From a bacterium (lineage in GTDB: Bacteria > Armatimonadota > UBA5829), in the NCBI GenBank assembly GCA_021371935.1, contig JAJFVF010000013.1, positions 186,001-250,000 on the forward strand: DNA of 64,000 nt, given 5' to 3'. The position numbers and the translations under genes were made by a program. Numbering within the stretch: position 1 is the first letter of the stretch; each line of letters opens with the position of its first letter. The notes beneath the pieces were generated by a model. It was not told the origin of the DNA and did not search any database. It saw nothing but the letters and a program-made list of their open reading frames with translations. Shown here one piece after another: positions 8,853-16,915 of this stretch.

Positions 8853-10604
8853 TTATTTTATGGTATTGTCCGTGATGCCATATATGCCTGATGAGAGTTT
8901 GAATTCCACTATAGGCATATCGGGTCCCGGAATAAATTCGAATTTATAGTCTATGAGGTCGGTGCCGGTCTGAATAAGCTGAACGGCTTGCGTACCCTTG
9001 TCTGAAAAAGCATATTCCGCGTCTTTGGCGATCAGAGCCTTTTGAAGGAGCGCCCATTGATTGTCCGATAATGAGCTGACCGCCAGAGATTTCATGGCCA
9101 TATCCTTCTGTTGATCGTAGTTCAGCGAAGCATAAAAACGCAGTATGTCTCTGTTTCGCGCCACCTCGATCGTTCTCATCCCAGCGAGTTCTGTAGAATT
9201 AATAATTGTATGATCGATCTGGGAATCTCTGAGCTTGGCGATCTGCACCATGTCTTCCAGCAGCAGTCCATTATTGGCTTTGCCCCTATCAGCCCAATAC
9301 TCAATCCACACCCGCGGCACTTCCCATGATCGCTTGATGAACCACTCACTGTCACGAAGCCTCAGCGTATTGCCGGACTTCTCCCAGTTGGAACCGTAGT
9401 CTTTTCTTATTATCTCCAACTGCTCGCCCAGTGGCCTGCTGCCGCTTGCAATTACAGCAGCTTTGCAGGGCAAACAGTCCGATATTATGTTCAGTCCGCT
9501 TCTGAGTGCAAGAGATTTGAGCACGTCTGCAAGCGAAGCAGTTGTTTTTTTGTCATACAGGGCAACTGCTCTCTTGAGTGACGGATCCGAGGTAATGTCA
9601 CGCTCGGGCTGTCCCGATTCTGCCGTATTTGACTGCAATTCAGACTGCAGCAGCTTGCCGACTTCTTCTTTTGACAGTCCGCTCTGGAGCCTGACTATCG
9701 CGCGCCCAAGCGATTTGGCAACACTGCTTGACGGATCGAACACAGGCACAAAAATGGACTCGTCCGCCGTGCCGACTTCAATGCTGCCGAGAAGCCCCTT
9801 TGCCATTACCGCCGATGCGCTTGTCATGGCGTTCCTGTTTATCGTCACCTGGAGCTTGTCGAACTTTCTGAGCAAATCCGAATGATCATCAGAGGCACCG
9901 ATTCTCTGCTGCAGAGAATCGTATGATTCGGTCATGCTCTGCACAGTCGCCTGCAGTTCGGTCGAAAGCTGAGATACGGGAAAACTCGCCGATGTGCCCT
10001 GCAAGAATGCGTTTCGAGCCTCGGCAGATGAATTGAGGAACTCGGCAAGACTTCGCCCAAGCGGCTCACTTGCCAGCACATATTTCCACGGATCGGTATT
10101 GGCGAGAGTTGCGGCATCCTGTCTGCCCAGCGACCCGAGATTTGACATCTCAGCCAGAACATTTTCACGCTTGGTGCGGAGCTGCTTTGCCTGCGCATCC
10201 ACAGCCGAATCGCGCAGTGACTGTTCTTCCTTCGCCTGGTCCTCGGTCTGCAATATCGCATATTTCAGCTCAGTTCCACTGCCTATGGTTATCCAGTCGA
10301 AGTGGAGTATCGAGCTGATCTCTCGCATCAGGTTGCGAAGCGGCATAGCTTTGACATGGACAATTATCCGGCGGTCACGCACCATCCAATCGTTGTCATT
10401 TACGCCTGCAGCCATTGGCACGCCTGTATTTTGCGCGAGGCTGCCCAGCGCTTCCGAGACATGCAGACCATCTGCGTCGAAGTCGACTTTTTGATCCAAC
10501 CTGACGTCAGTGCTTTGGGAGAGAACATCGACACCGGCAGCCGCCGCCAAAGCACAGACCATCACAATGAGGACAGCAAACGAGAACGTGCGGTGAAGAT
10601 TCAT
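8853..10604 (-). CDS. Exported protein with STN-like (secretin/TonB N-terminal) domain
   Basis: This 583-residue protein has a signal peptide (MNLHRTFSFAVLIVMVCALAAAAG). It is followed by a segment resembling the short N-terminal domain of secretins and TonB receptors: VDFDADGLHVSEALGSLAQN, later IIVHVKAMPLRNLMREI. A second STN-like copy may lie near residues 340-400 (KKTTASLADVLKSLALRSGL, then RPLGEQLEIIRKDY). There is no secretin or receptor barrel domain, so it is not a channel itself. The middle is charged and helical. Terminator 8796-8822 closes the unit. The function is unknown; a periplasmic scaffold or adaptor is a guess. Confidence 0.7.
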   Translation of the reverse strand: MNLHRTFSFAVLIVMVCALAAAAGVDVLSQSTDVRLDQKVDFDADGLHVSEALGSLAQNTGVPMAAGVNDNDWMVRDRRIIVHVKAMPLRNLMREISSILHFDWITIGSGTELKYAILQTEDQAKEEQSLRDSAVDAQAKQLRTKRENVLAEMSNLGSLGRQDAATLANTDPWKYVLASEPLGRSLAEFLNSSAEARNAFLQGTSASFPVSQLSTELQATVQSMTESYDSLQQRIGASDDHSDLLRKFDKLQVTINRNAMTSASAVMAKGLLGSIEVGTADESIFVPVFDPSSSVAKSLGRAIVRLQSGLSKEEVGKLLQSELQSNTAESGQPERDITSDPSLKRAVALYDKKTTASLADVLKSLALRSGLNIISDCLPCKAAVIASGSRPLGEQLEIIRKDYGSNWEKSGNTLRLRDSEWFIKRSWEVPRVWIEYWADRGKANNGLLLEDMVQIAKLRDSQIDHTIINSTELAGMRTIEVARNRDILRFYASLNYDQQKDMAMKSLAVSSLSDNQWALLQKALIAKDAEYAFSDKGTQAVQLIQTGTDLIDYKFEFIPGPDMPIVEFKLSSGIYGITDNTIK

Positions 10605-10665
10605 ATGCGGACCCGTCCTAATGAATATGAGTTTATGCCACGGTTATCATACGATTTCAGGGATG

Positions 10666-11088
10666 CTATTGTTCCGGCAGTGACCTTGCTCTTGTAACTG
10701 CCAGCAGCAGCAATGCGCCAAAGACAACCCGTATTATACCGGCAATCCATAGTATTTGATACTGCATGGCCTCCGAACGGTTCGAGAATATCGTGCCCAT
10801 AAGTTCAGTCATCGCACCCGGATTTATCAGCATCACGATTCCGAATGCAAATGCGACTAAACCCAACGCTGCAACATATGGTATGAAAGCAACTGCTCTT
10901 TTTATCGCAGAGATTAGCAGTATCGCTCCAAAAAACACAGCCACAGCCCCAAATACTCTGATCTGTGATTCCGACTCGACAATTCCTCTCGACACTCGAA
11001 TCCAGAATTTCGGCAGCAGTGGTTGGCTGATTCCAACAATAATCAGAATGAGTCCCAGAATAAATACGACTCCGCGTAAAACACGCAT
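10666..11088 (-). CDS. Small integral membrane protein, unknown function
   Basis: This 140-residue protein has about four hydrophobic segments: residues ~4-22, 44-62, 68-88 and 110-132. It belongs to no family I recognise. It begins 12 bases after the stop of the DapA-family gene and the start is preceded by GGGGA, so the two are probably cotranscribed. That context alone does not assign a role. Confidence 0.7.
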   Translation of the reverse strand: MRVLRGVVFILGLILIIVGISQPLLPKFWIRVSRGIVESESQIRVFGAVAVFFGAILLISAIKRAVAFIPYVAALGLVAFAFGIVMLINPGAMTELMGTIFSNRSEAMQYQILWIAGIIRVVFGALLLLAVTRARSLPEQ

Positions 11089-11100
11089 CGATAGTTTCCC

Positions 11101-12150
11101 CTAGAGGGCAAGGCTATCCCATATTGAATCGTTCGCAAGCCTCGCTTCTACATCGACATCGTAAAACTCACCAACAGGCTGCAGGAATTCAGGTGCCTTC
11201 TCCCAAACGCTCTTGGCTGCTTGCCTTACAATTTCCACGCCTGCGCGTGACATTTTGCCGAGCGGCTTTCTATTTGGCCCCGCGGGCATTCCAAGGCCGT
11301 TCATTAGGACCTTGATCGCGGATGGGTTGCGATACCTGTCTGTGACGGTCACCTTTTTGCCCATGGGCAAAATACGCTCATTGTCTACCCTGACAGTAAC
11401 GATGCCAAACAACGGCGCAAGCCCTTCATATACCTCACGAGCAGCTTCCTGGTCGCCGGAAATGATAAGCGCCACCATTTTAGAGAGTGCGGCTGGAGCG
11501 ACATTGGAGACGACCGATATCACGCCGTTTGCCCTAACGTCAGCGATAGTCATCATGTCAAAAGTGAGGTCATCATCACCGCTCATGATCGAGAAACCAT
11601 CACCGAGCAGACTCCTCGTATGCGCCATTCTGTGGAGGTCACCGGTAGCTTCTTTGACTGTGTTTACATTCGGAAACTTGCCGTTTAGAATAGCCAGGTC
11701 TTCAGCGGCAAGTGCGGTCCCGGACCTGCCGGGTATGATGTAGGGGACTATGGTTGTGTTTGGAAACTCCGATGCGATTGCGCCATAATATTCATCTCGA
11801 AGTTCACTCGAAGATGGACCATTATAATAACAGTCCACAAGCAATACAGCCTCCGCGCCCGATTTCACGGCGTGCCTGGTGCTTGCAATCGCTTCGGATG
11901 TGCAGTTGCTGCCTGAGCCGGCAAGGATGCCGCATCTACCGTTACAGTGCGATATAACACTCTCGACCACCTTATCGTGCTCGTCCCAGTTGAGAGTGGG
12001 AGACTCACCTGTCGTGCCTGATGGCACCACGCCGGTAATCCCCTGAGATATCTGGAACTCGATGTTTTTCTTAAGCCCATCCCAGTCCACTTGGCAATCA
12101 TTGGTCATAGGGGTAACAGCGGCAGTCCAGGTGCCTTCCAGCATCTTCAT
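11101..12150 (-). CDS. DapA/NanA-family class I aldolase-like enzyme with C-terminal extension
   Basis: This belongs to the dihydrodipicolinate synthase superfamily of (beta/alpha)8 lyases, which form a Schiff base with a keto acid. Visible residues are the GTTGES loop (45-50), the catalytic tyrosine Y137 before IIPGRSG, and the Schiff-base lysine K166 in TVKEATGD. At 349 residues it is about 55 longer than typical DapA; the extra length is a C-terminal tail after residue ~290. It may be the lysine-pathway enzyme or a paralogue acting on another keto acid. The start follows GGAGG. Directly upstream is a terminator-like hairpin with an alternative pairing (12162-12232), suggesting attenuation. 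Confidence 0.85.
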   Translation of the reverse strand: MKMLEGTWTAAVTPMTNDCQVDWDGLKKNIEFQISQGITGVVPSGTTGESPTLNWDEHDKVVESVISHCNGRCGILAGSGSNCTSEAIASTRHAVKSGAEAVLLVDCYYNGPSSSELRDEYYGAIASEFPNTTIVPYIIPGRSGTALAAEDLAILNGKFPNVNTVKEATGDLHRMAHTRSLLGDGFSIMSGDDDLTFDMMTIADVRANGVISVVSNVAPAALSKMVALIISGDQEAAREVYEGLAPLFGIVTVRVDNERILPMGKKVTVTDRYRNPSAIKVLMNGLGMPAGPNRKPLGKMSRAGVEIVRQAAKSVWEKAPEFLQPVGEFYDVDVEARLANDSIWDSLAL

Positions 12151-12161
12151 TAGAATCCTCC

Positions 12162-12232
12162 AAAAAACAGACCGTGAAAATTCGCATCCTGAAGACCCTG
12201 CACTGCCAGTGCCTAGATGCGTTGTACGGTCT
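12162..12232 (-). promoter_or_regulatory. Attenuator-like structured leader of the DapA-family gene
   Basis: On the minus strand AGACCGT (12232-12226) pairs with ACGGTCT (12175-12169), CGCATC with GATGCG inside it, and GCACTGGCAGTGC forms the apex. The outer stem is followed by G and six T, then by the GGAGG ribosome-binding site of the gene. The 5' AAGACC can instead pair with an internal GGTCTT, which would break the outer stem. A mutually exclusive terminator/antiterminator fits. It could also be a plain terminator for the membrane-protein gene upstream, but then no room remains for a promoter. Confidence 0.6.
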
Positions 12233-12324
12233 TTATTGCCTTTTTATCAATAATAATTGTCTTGAAATTCAGTTCGGCCGGATTCTAACCCTCGCGGACC
12301 GTAAATGGCCAAACCGCGTTGTAA

Positions 12325-12723
12325 TCAGTCGCCGGCTGCATCGGCATCGGCTGGAACCGCATATAGTTTTTTTCTCAATACTGCTGCCATAATCCCATAT
12401 ACCAGTGCTGCAGTGATCAATAATCCAATTATCACCATGGCAACAGTATTTCCTGCAGCCCACTGTGCTGCTTCACGTGCATCAACAACATGTCCGGGTT
12501 CCGCGGACATAATCGCACTGCTGACTCGGCGCACTACAAAGCCCCATAGTAAGATGACATAGGCAGACCACTCAGCACAACCGAATGCCGTGAGCGCCGT
12601 GTTTTTCCATTTACGAAAATAGGATTGCTGCATGCCCTCTGCCGGATTTGTCTTCCTGACAATGTGAATACCTATCCTTGCAATAAGAAACAGAGCAACA
12701 CCGCACAACAATATAGCAAACAT
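12325..12723 (-). CDS. Small membrane protein, unknown function
   Basis: The 132-residue product has three likely membrane segments: residues ~1-18, ~46-62 and a long one near 93-115. The C-terminus is short and rich in Ala and Asp. The start at 12723 follows GGGAGGAA. I recognise no family. It lies between the phosphorylase gene and the DapA-family gene, all on the minus strand, with gaps of 160 and 175 bases. Confidence 0.65.
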   Translation of the reverse strand: MFAILLCGVALFLIARIGIHIVRKTNPAEGMQQSYFRKWKNTALTAFGCAEWSAYVILLWGFVVRRVSSAIMSAEPGHVVDAREAAQWAAGNTVAMVIIGLLITAALVYGIMAAVLRKKLYAVPADADAAGD

Positions 12724-12844
12724 TCTCTATTCCTCCCCGGAAAGTGGCCTGAAATTGTGATCAGCAGGCCATAGGCTTATTCTCTTACTTTGTACAAAAC
12801 AGCTAATCTATTTTAGAGTGGATTTGGATATTTGGCAATGCAGC

Positions 12845-12879
12845 TAATTTGGTATTGAGTATTTTGTATTGATTATTTG
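12845..12879. repeat. AT-rich dispersed repeat, copy 2 (family C)
   Basis: The stretch reads TGGTATTGAGTATTTTGTAT followed by TGATTATTTG, closely matching the copies at 568, 36789, 44162 and 55180. It lies just 3' of the phosphorylase stop codon. Confidence 0.65.
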
Positions 12880-12885
12880 TCTGTC

Positions 12886-13665
12886 CTAAAAGACGAGCGC
12901 TTTGTTCGATGCGCATGTGCAGGCTCGCTCGACCGGTATGTTCTCAAGGGCGATACGTAGAACATCTGCCAGTTTTTTCGATGCAGAGGTCATGGCTTCG
13001 CGGACTTCATCGTGCGAAAGTGGAGTGGGGGAGATACCGCTTGCCATGTTGGTGACAACGCCCATGGCGCCGTAACATAGTCCGGCTTCTTTAGCCAGGA
13101 TCACCTCAGGAATATTGGTCATGCCTATCACATGTGCGCCCCATGACGCATACAAACGTATTTCCGCAGGACTTTCATATCTGGGACCCTCGACTCCGGC
13201 ATAGACGGCACCCGAAACAAACTCGACTCCTGCCTGGCCGCACGCCATACTGAGTGCTTCGGACATTTCCGGGCAGTAAGGAAGCGTGAAGTCTGTATGC
13301 ACCACTGGACCCTCTGGATCATCAAAGAAAGTATCTACGCGCTTTCTGGTCAGGTCTATAAAGTCCCCAAGGATGGCAAATGATCCAGGCGGTAAATTTT
13401 TCTTGAGCGAGCCGACGGCACATATCCCGATCACACGTGTGACGCCGAGCTTTCTAATTGCAGCAATTTGCGCACGATAGTCTATCATACTGGGTGGAAC
13501 GCTATGGTCGCTGCCGTGGCGTGGCACAAACAATAAGTCTATGCCATTCAGCCGCCCGTATATAATCTGCGCCTGCCCGAAGCGAGTAGTAAGTGTAGAC
13601 ATTGAATTGACTTCCATTATCTCGTCAATACCTGTCCCGCCGATTACTGCAATGTCCACTCTCAT
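12886..13665 (-). CDS. mtnP: S-methyl-5'-thioadenosine / purine nucleoside phosphorylase
   Basis: This MTAP-type enzyme (259 residues) cleaves 5'-methylthioadenosine or a related 6-oxopurine nucleoside with phosphate, in methionine or purine salvage. Signatures are the N-terminal IGGTGID phosphate loop, VPRHGSDHSVPP, YAGVEGPRYESPAE, GMTNIPE, and a MASGISPTPLSH segment near the end. The classical family has TLMPE where this has TNIPE, and the substrate pocket may prefer inosine-type purines, so specificity is open. The start has GGAGGT immediately upstream. A repeat (12845-12879) lies downstream. Confidence 0.85.
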   Translation of the reverse strand: MRVDIAVIGGTGIDEIMEVNSMSTLTTRFGQAQIIYGRLNGIDLLFVPRHGSDHSVPPSMIDYRAQIAAIRKLGVTRVIGICAVGSLKKNLPPGSFAILGDFIDLTRKRVDTFFDDPEGPVVHTDFTLPYCPEMSEALSMACGQAGVEFVSGAVYAGVEGPRYESPAEIRLYASWGAHVIGMTNIPEVILAKEAGLCYGAMGVVTNMASGISPTPLSHDEVREAMTSASKKLADVLRIALENIPVERACTCASNKALVF

Positions 13666-13734
13666 ACCTCCAAATGCAAATTCAATTGTGATGAGTGATT
13701 ATCCTTCTCTCATATAATCAGAGTGAATAGAGAG

Positions 13735-13832
13735 AGTTCAGTTATTCGGGAATTTTTGGCTCAGCAAAAGCTTCGCCCCCCCAATAATGAGCGTGCCGGG
13801 AGGGCGAGGTTCCCACCGAGCCATATTTGCTC
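13735..13832. repeat. Palindromic dispersed repeat, copy 1 (family A)
   Basis: This begins AGTTCAGTTATTCGGG and contains GGCTCAGC...CTTCGCCCCCCC and GGGAGGGCGAGGTTCCCACC followed by GAGCC, which pair with each other. It matches the element at 62079-62191 in inverted orientation along nearly its full length; only the distal terminal repeat is missing. No coding frame crosses it. Confidence 0.8.
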
Positions 13833-13869
13833 CTATAATGCTGAGCTGTTTCGGTCAATGTTTGGGCTA

Positions 13870-13897
13870 TGGACTCGAAACGGAAATGTAGTATAAT
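13870..13897 (+). promoter_or_regulatory. Possible promoter for the STAS gene leader
   Basis: TGGACT (13870-13875), 16-base spacer, TATAAT (13892-13897). The -10 box is perfect and the -35 box matches at four of six positions. It would start a leader of roughly 230 bases before the STAS gene. Confidence 0.5.
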
Positions 13898-13919
13898 AGC
13901 TTTCGGTATGTTTATTTGA

Positions 13920-14065
13920 GGTGTTTGCTTCCCAAGGAAGGGAAAAGCGAGCACAGCGTTTAAGGATAAAATTATCCGCTGGACATGCCGGCAACTATTC
14001 AATTATTCATTTAGCACGACCCCGGACAAGTGCAAGTATGTACTGGGGGAGACCGAACCTTGGGA
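13920..14065 (+). other. Hairpin-rich untranslated leader upstream of the STAS gene
   Basis: This lies in the 470-base gap between mtnP and the STAS gene. Successive pairings are visible: GTGTTTGCTT with AAGCGAGCAC (with CCC/GGG inside), then GGATAA with TTATCC flanked by AGCG/CGCT, then the palindrome TGCCGGCA, then CCCC with GGGG around 14020-14050. No convincing reading frame occupies it. I do not recognise a known riboswitch class. Confidence 0.4.
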
Positions 14066-14135
14066 TGAGTTGGGTGGGTTTGGACTTCTGGGCTGTAGTT
14101 TGGGCCGTCGTAGTCGAGAAAGGAGTTCATCGGCA

Positions 14136-14498
14136 ATGGAAATGGATCTGCAAATAAACGTCCGTAAAAACGGCACCACCAGAATAATCGAACTGAACGG
14201 AGAAGTGGACGCATATACGTCCGCGCGTTTCAGAGAGATAATGCTTGAGATGATAGACGACGGTGGCATCGACCTTATCGTAAACATGTGCAAGGTCGAG
14301 TATATTGACAGCTCAGGGCTTGGCGCTCTTGTCGGCGGATTAAAGAGGGTAAGCGAGCGTGACGGCAAGATTATGATTGTCAGCGATGGACCTCAGATCA
14401 GGAAGGTCTTCGAGATTACGGGGCTGGAAAAAGTGTTTCCTATATATGACGCGGAGCACGCGGCAATTTCGGCATTAACTGGTAGCACAAACTCGTAA
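14136..14498 (+). CDS. STAS-domain anti-sigma factor antagonist-like protein
   Basis: This single-domain STAS protein of 120 residues is of the SpoIIAA/RsbV kind. The pattern IIELNGEVDAYTSARFREIM is followed by the phosphorylatable serine region YIDSSGLGALVG, then GKIMIVSDGPQIRKVFEITG. Unphosphorylated family members sequester an anti-sigma kinase. No kinase (RsbW/SpoIIAB) or sigma factor gene is adjacent; instead a glycosyltransferase follows 33 bases later. ATG at 14136 is chosen because GAAAGGAG lies 11 bases upstream. It has an unusually long, hairpin-rich leader. Confidence 0.9.
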   Translation: MEMDLQINVRKNGTTRIIELNGEVDAYTSARFREIMLEMIDDGGIDLIVNMCKVEYIDSSGLGALVGGLKRVSERDGKIMIVSDGPQIRKVFEITGLEKVFPIYDAEHAAISALTGSTNS

Positions 14499-14520
14499 CC
14501 TAGAAGAACAGAAGGAGGCC

Positions 14521-14543
14521 GACCTCGATTTATGATCGAGGTC
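14521..14543 (+). promoter_or_regulatory. Perfect hairpin enclosing a candidate start codon
   Basis: GACCTCGAT (14521-14529) and ATCGAGGTC (14535-14543) are perfect inverted repeats. The five-base loop TTATG holds the ATG at 14532, just after the AGAAGGAGG ribosome-binding site. It could be an RNA switch, or a weak terminator (TTGTTGTT follows) with the true start at 14553. Confidence 0.5.
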
Positions 14544-15854
14544 TTGTTGTTCATGACGAAAGCAGATGAAAAGACAGTCCAGCACGTGGACATTTCCGTC
14601 CCCGAAGAATTTGCACTCAGAGACGAAGTAAGATGGCTTAAAAGTGAGGACTTGAGCCTGTTCAGATATCTTCGGGAGACGATGAACAAGATCGAACCCG
14701 CATACATAGCGACCTATCCGCCCAGCGAGTGCGGAATCGCAACTTTTACCAAAGACCTCTCATCCTCAGTTGCAAAATATACTCCATTCTCGAAACCAAA
14801 TATCATTGCTGTCAAGCGTGAGCATGAGATCGAGCCGTATGAGCGAGTGGTGAGATTTCAAGTGCTCAAAGAAAACAAACAATCATATTTGGATGCAGCA
14901 AAATTTATAAATGATTCTACTATCGATATCGTCAGCGTCCAGCATGAATTCGGAATATATGGCGGAGCAGACGGTGAATACATACTCGATTTTCTTGAGG
15001 CGCTGGAGAAACCCGCTGTGGCAACGCTGCATACTGTTCTCCAGAGACCCAGCCCCAATCAGAAGCGAATTATGCAGGAAATTGGCAGGATGTGCGAGGT
15101 CATGGTCGTCATGGTCCGCACAGGTAGAAATATCCTGTTGGATGTATATGATGTGGACCCCAAGAAAGCCACAGTGATACCTCACGGTGTGCCGAATGTC
15201 CATAGAGTATCTGCATCCAGTGTAAAAAGAGCGCTGGGTATTACCGATAAGTCGATACTGTCCACGTTCGGGCTTATCAGCCGTGGAAAAGGGATCGAAT
15301 ATGTCATTCGCGCTATGCCGAAAATTTTGGAAAAGCACCCGAATGTCATCTATCTGGTGCTCGGAGAAACACATCCGGGCGTGAGGAAAAATGAGGGTGA
15401 ATCATATCGAAACATGCTCATCGAAACGGCAAATGAGCTTGGAATAGAAGAGAATGTGAGGTTCAATAACCGTTTTCTCTCACTCAACGAACTGGTGCGA
15501 TATCTGTGTGCCACCGATGTATACGTGACGCCGTATCTGAGCAAGGATCAGATCACGAGCGGAACACTGGCCTATGCCCTCGGCTGCGGAAAGGCCATAG
15601 CGAGCACGCCATATCTGTATGCAGAGGAAGTGTTGGCGGACGGGCGTGGTATGCTTGTAGACTTTGAGTCGCCGGAGAGTATCGCTGATACGGTCAATAA
15701 CATTCTCGACAATAAAGAGCTAAAAGAATCCATGGAAAACGCCGCATATGCATATGGCAGGCGTGCGGCATGGTTTAATGTAGCGGTCGACTATCTCGAT
15801 CTATTCCATAGGATATTGACTCGCGAGAGGGCAAAGATGGGTACTGCCGAATGA
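14532..15854 (+). CDS. GT4-family glycosyltransferase
   Basis: This 440-residue protein is a retaining glycosyltransferase of the GT-B fold. The N-terminal domain has PPSECGIATFTKDL and QHEFGIYGG; the C-terminal domain has IPHGVPN, TFGLISRGKGIEYVIRA and the nucleotide-sugar site PYLSKDQITSGTLAYALGCG followed by KAIASTPY. The donor and acceptor are unknown. It overlaps by 4 bases (ATGA) with the toroid-fold gene, so the pair is translationally coupled and probably functions together in glycan or mannoside metabolism. The start at 14532 lies in a hairpin loop; an ATG at 14553 is a reasonable alternative. Confidence 0.88.
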   Translation: MIEVLLFMTKADEKTVQHVDISVPEEFALRDEVRWLKSEDLSLFRYLRETMNKIEPAYIATYPPSECGIATFTKDLSSSVAKYTPFSKPNIIAVKREHEIEPYERVVRFQVLKENKQSYLDAAKFINDSTIDIVSVQHEFGIYGGADGEYILDFLEALEKPAVATLHTVLQRPSPNQKRIMQEIGRMCEVMVVMVRTGRNILLDVYDVDPKKATVIPHGVPNVHRVSASSVKRALGITDKSILSTFGLISRGKGIEYVIRAMPKILEKHPNVIYLVLGETHPGVRKNEGESYRNMLIETANELGIEENVRFNNRFLSLNELVRYLCATDVYVTPYLSKDQITSGTLAYALGCGKAIASTPYLYAEEVLADGRGMLVDFESPESIADTVNNILDNKELKESMENAAYAYGRRAAWFNVAVDYLDLFHRILTRERAKMGTAE

Positions 15855-16894
15855 CATATCCTCCAATTGTATTTGAGCATTTAGAGACGCTGACAGACTC
15901 GACAGGTGTCATCCAGCATGCCATATTTTCGATTCCGAACCGCAGGACCGGATATACGACGGACGACAATACCAGGGCGCTGATCGCGGCGATCATGGAG
16001 TTCGAGCGGACGGGTTCGCGTCAAATATTGCAACTTGTGAGCAAGTATCTGAGTTTCCTGCATTATGCGCAGACACCGTCGGGGCATTTTCACAATTTCA
16101 TGGCATACGATCAGGTATGGCTGGACGATCAGGCAAGTGATGATTGTTTTGGCCGTGTAATGTGGGCGTGTGGCTACGCGCTGTCTGCTGAATTGCACTC
16201 AAATGTCAAAAAAGTGGCCAGACAGCTTTTTGATGCAGGAAAACGATGGATAACTCCCAATCAGAGCCTGCGCTCACGGGCATATATGATAATGGGCTGC
16301 CATTATTACCTCAAGAACGTCCCAGACAGTGAAGATGCGCGTCAGGCACTAGAAGCTCTCGCGGATTCGCTGTGTGCTGCTTTTAATTGGAATGCGAAAC
16401 CGGACTGGACGTGGTTTGAGAACGTGCTTACGTATGCTAACGGGATGCTGCCGAGGGCACTATTCATGGCATATCAGACCTCCGGAAAAAAAGAGTATCT
16501 GGATGTTGCCGTCAAGGCTCTCGATTTTCTGACTTCCGTTTGTGTGTTGGATGGAATGTTGTATCCTATCGGGTGCAACGGCTGGTACGTGAATGGCTAT
16601 GAAAGAGCCTATTACGATCAGCAGCCGGTGGACCCATTGGATCACACACTTTCATACCTGGCTGCATACGATGCAACGGGTGATATGAAATATCTGGAAC
16701 TGGCAAAAGTCAGCTTCGACTGGTTCTTTGGTCACAACTCAGTCGGGGCTCCGCTTTACGATCCGGTAACGGGCGGATGCTATGACGCACTCGGCCCTGA
16801 TGGTTCCAACCTCAACCAGGGTTCGGAATCCACAATCTGCTGCCTGTTGGCGCAGTTGGCAATGCAGCCATACCTGGATAAGATCAACTTATAA
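15851..16894 (+). CDS. (alpha/alpha)6-toroid glycosidase-like partner of the glycosyltransferase
   Basis: This 347-residue soluble protein consists of repeated paired helices. It carries aromatic and acidic motifs typical of six-hairpin glycosidases: TGYTTDDNTRAL (residues 32-43), FHNFMAYDQVWLDD, ASDDCFGRVMWACG, and DWTWFENVLTYANGMLPRAL. Acidic residues in DDNTR, DD and WFEN would be candidates for catalysis or sugar binding. It follows the GT4 gene with a 4-base overlap. The function is not established; a hydrolase, phosphorylase or epimerase on the product of the transferase is the likeliest reading. Confidence 0.75.
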   Translation: MTYPPIVFEHLETLTDSTGVIQHAIFSIPNRRTGYTTDDNTRALIAAIMEFERTGSRQILQLVSKYLSFLHYAQTPSGHFHNFMAYDQVWLDDQASDDCFGRVMWACGYALSAELHSNVKKVARQLFDAGKRWITPNQSLRSRAYMIMGCHYYLKNVPDSEDARQALEALADSLCAAFNWNAKPDWTWFENVLTYANGMLPRALFMAYQTSGKKEYLDVAVKALDFLTSVCVLDGMLYPIGCNGWYVNGYERAYYDQQPVDPLDHTLSYLAAYDATGDMKYLELAKVSFDWFFGHNSVGAPLYDPVTGGCYDALGPDGSNLNQGSESTICCLLAQLAMQPYLDKINL

Positions 16895-16915
16895 ATCAGG
16901 GGTGTGTAACTGCAG

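Noticed and set aside
13920-14065. ydaO-type (c-di-AMP) riboswitch
   Set aside because: A GGGGGA-ACC-like stretch is present, but the conserved CGACAGCTAAC part and the second half of the motif are missing.
13921-14157. 78-codon frame before the STAS gene as a small protein
   Set aside because: It overlaps the hairpin-rich leader, has no ribosome-binding site, and its residue composition (Trp/Arg/Gly-rich) is unlike real proteins here.
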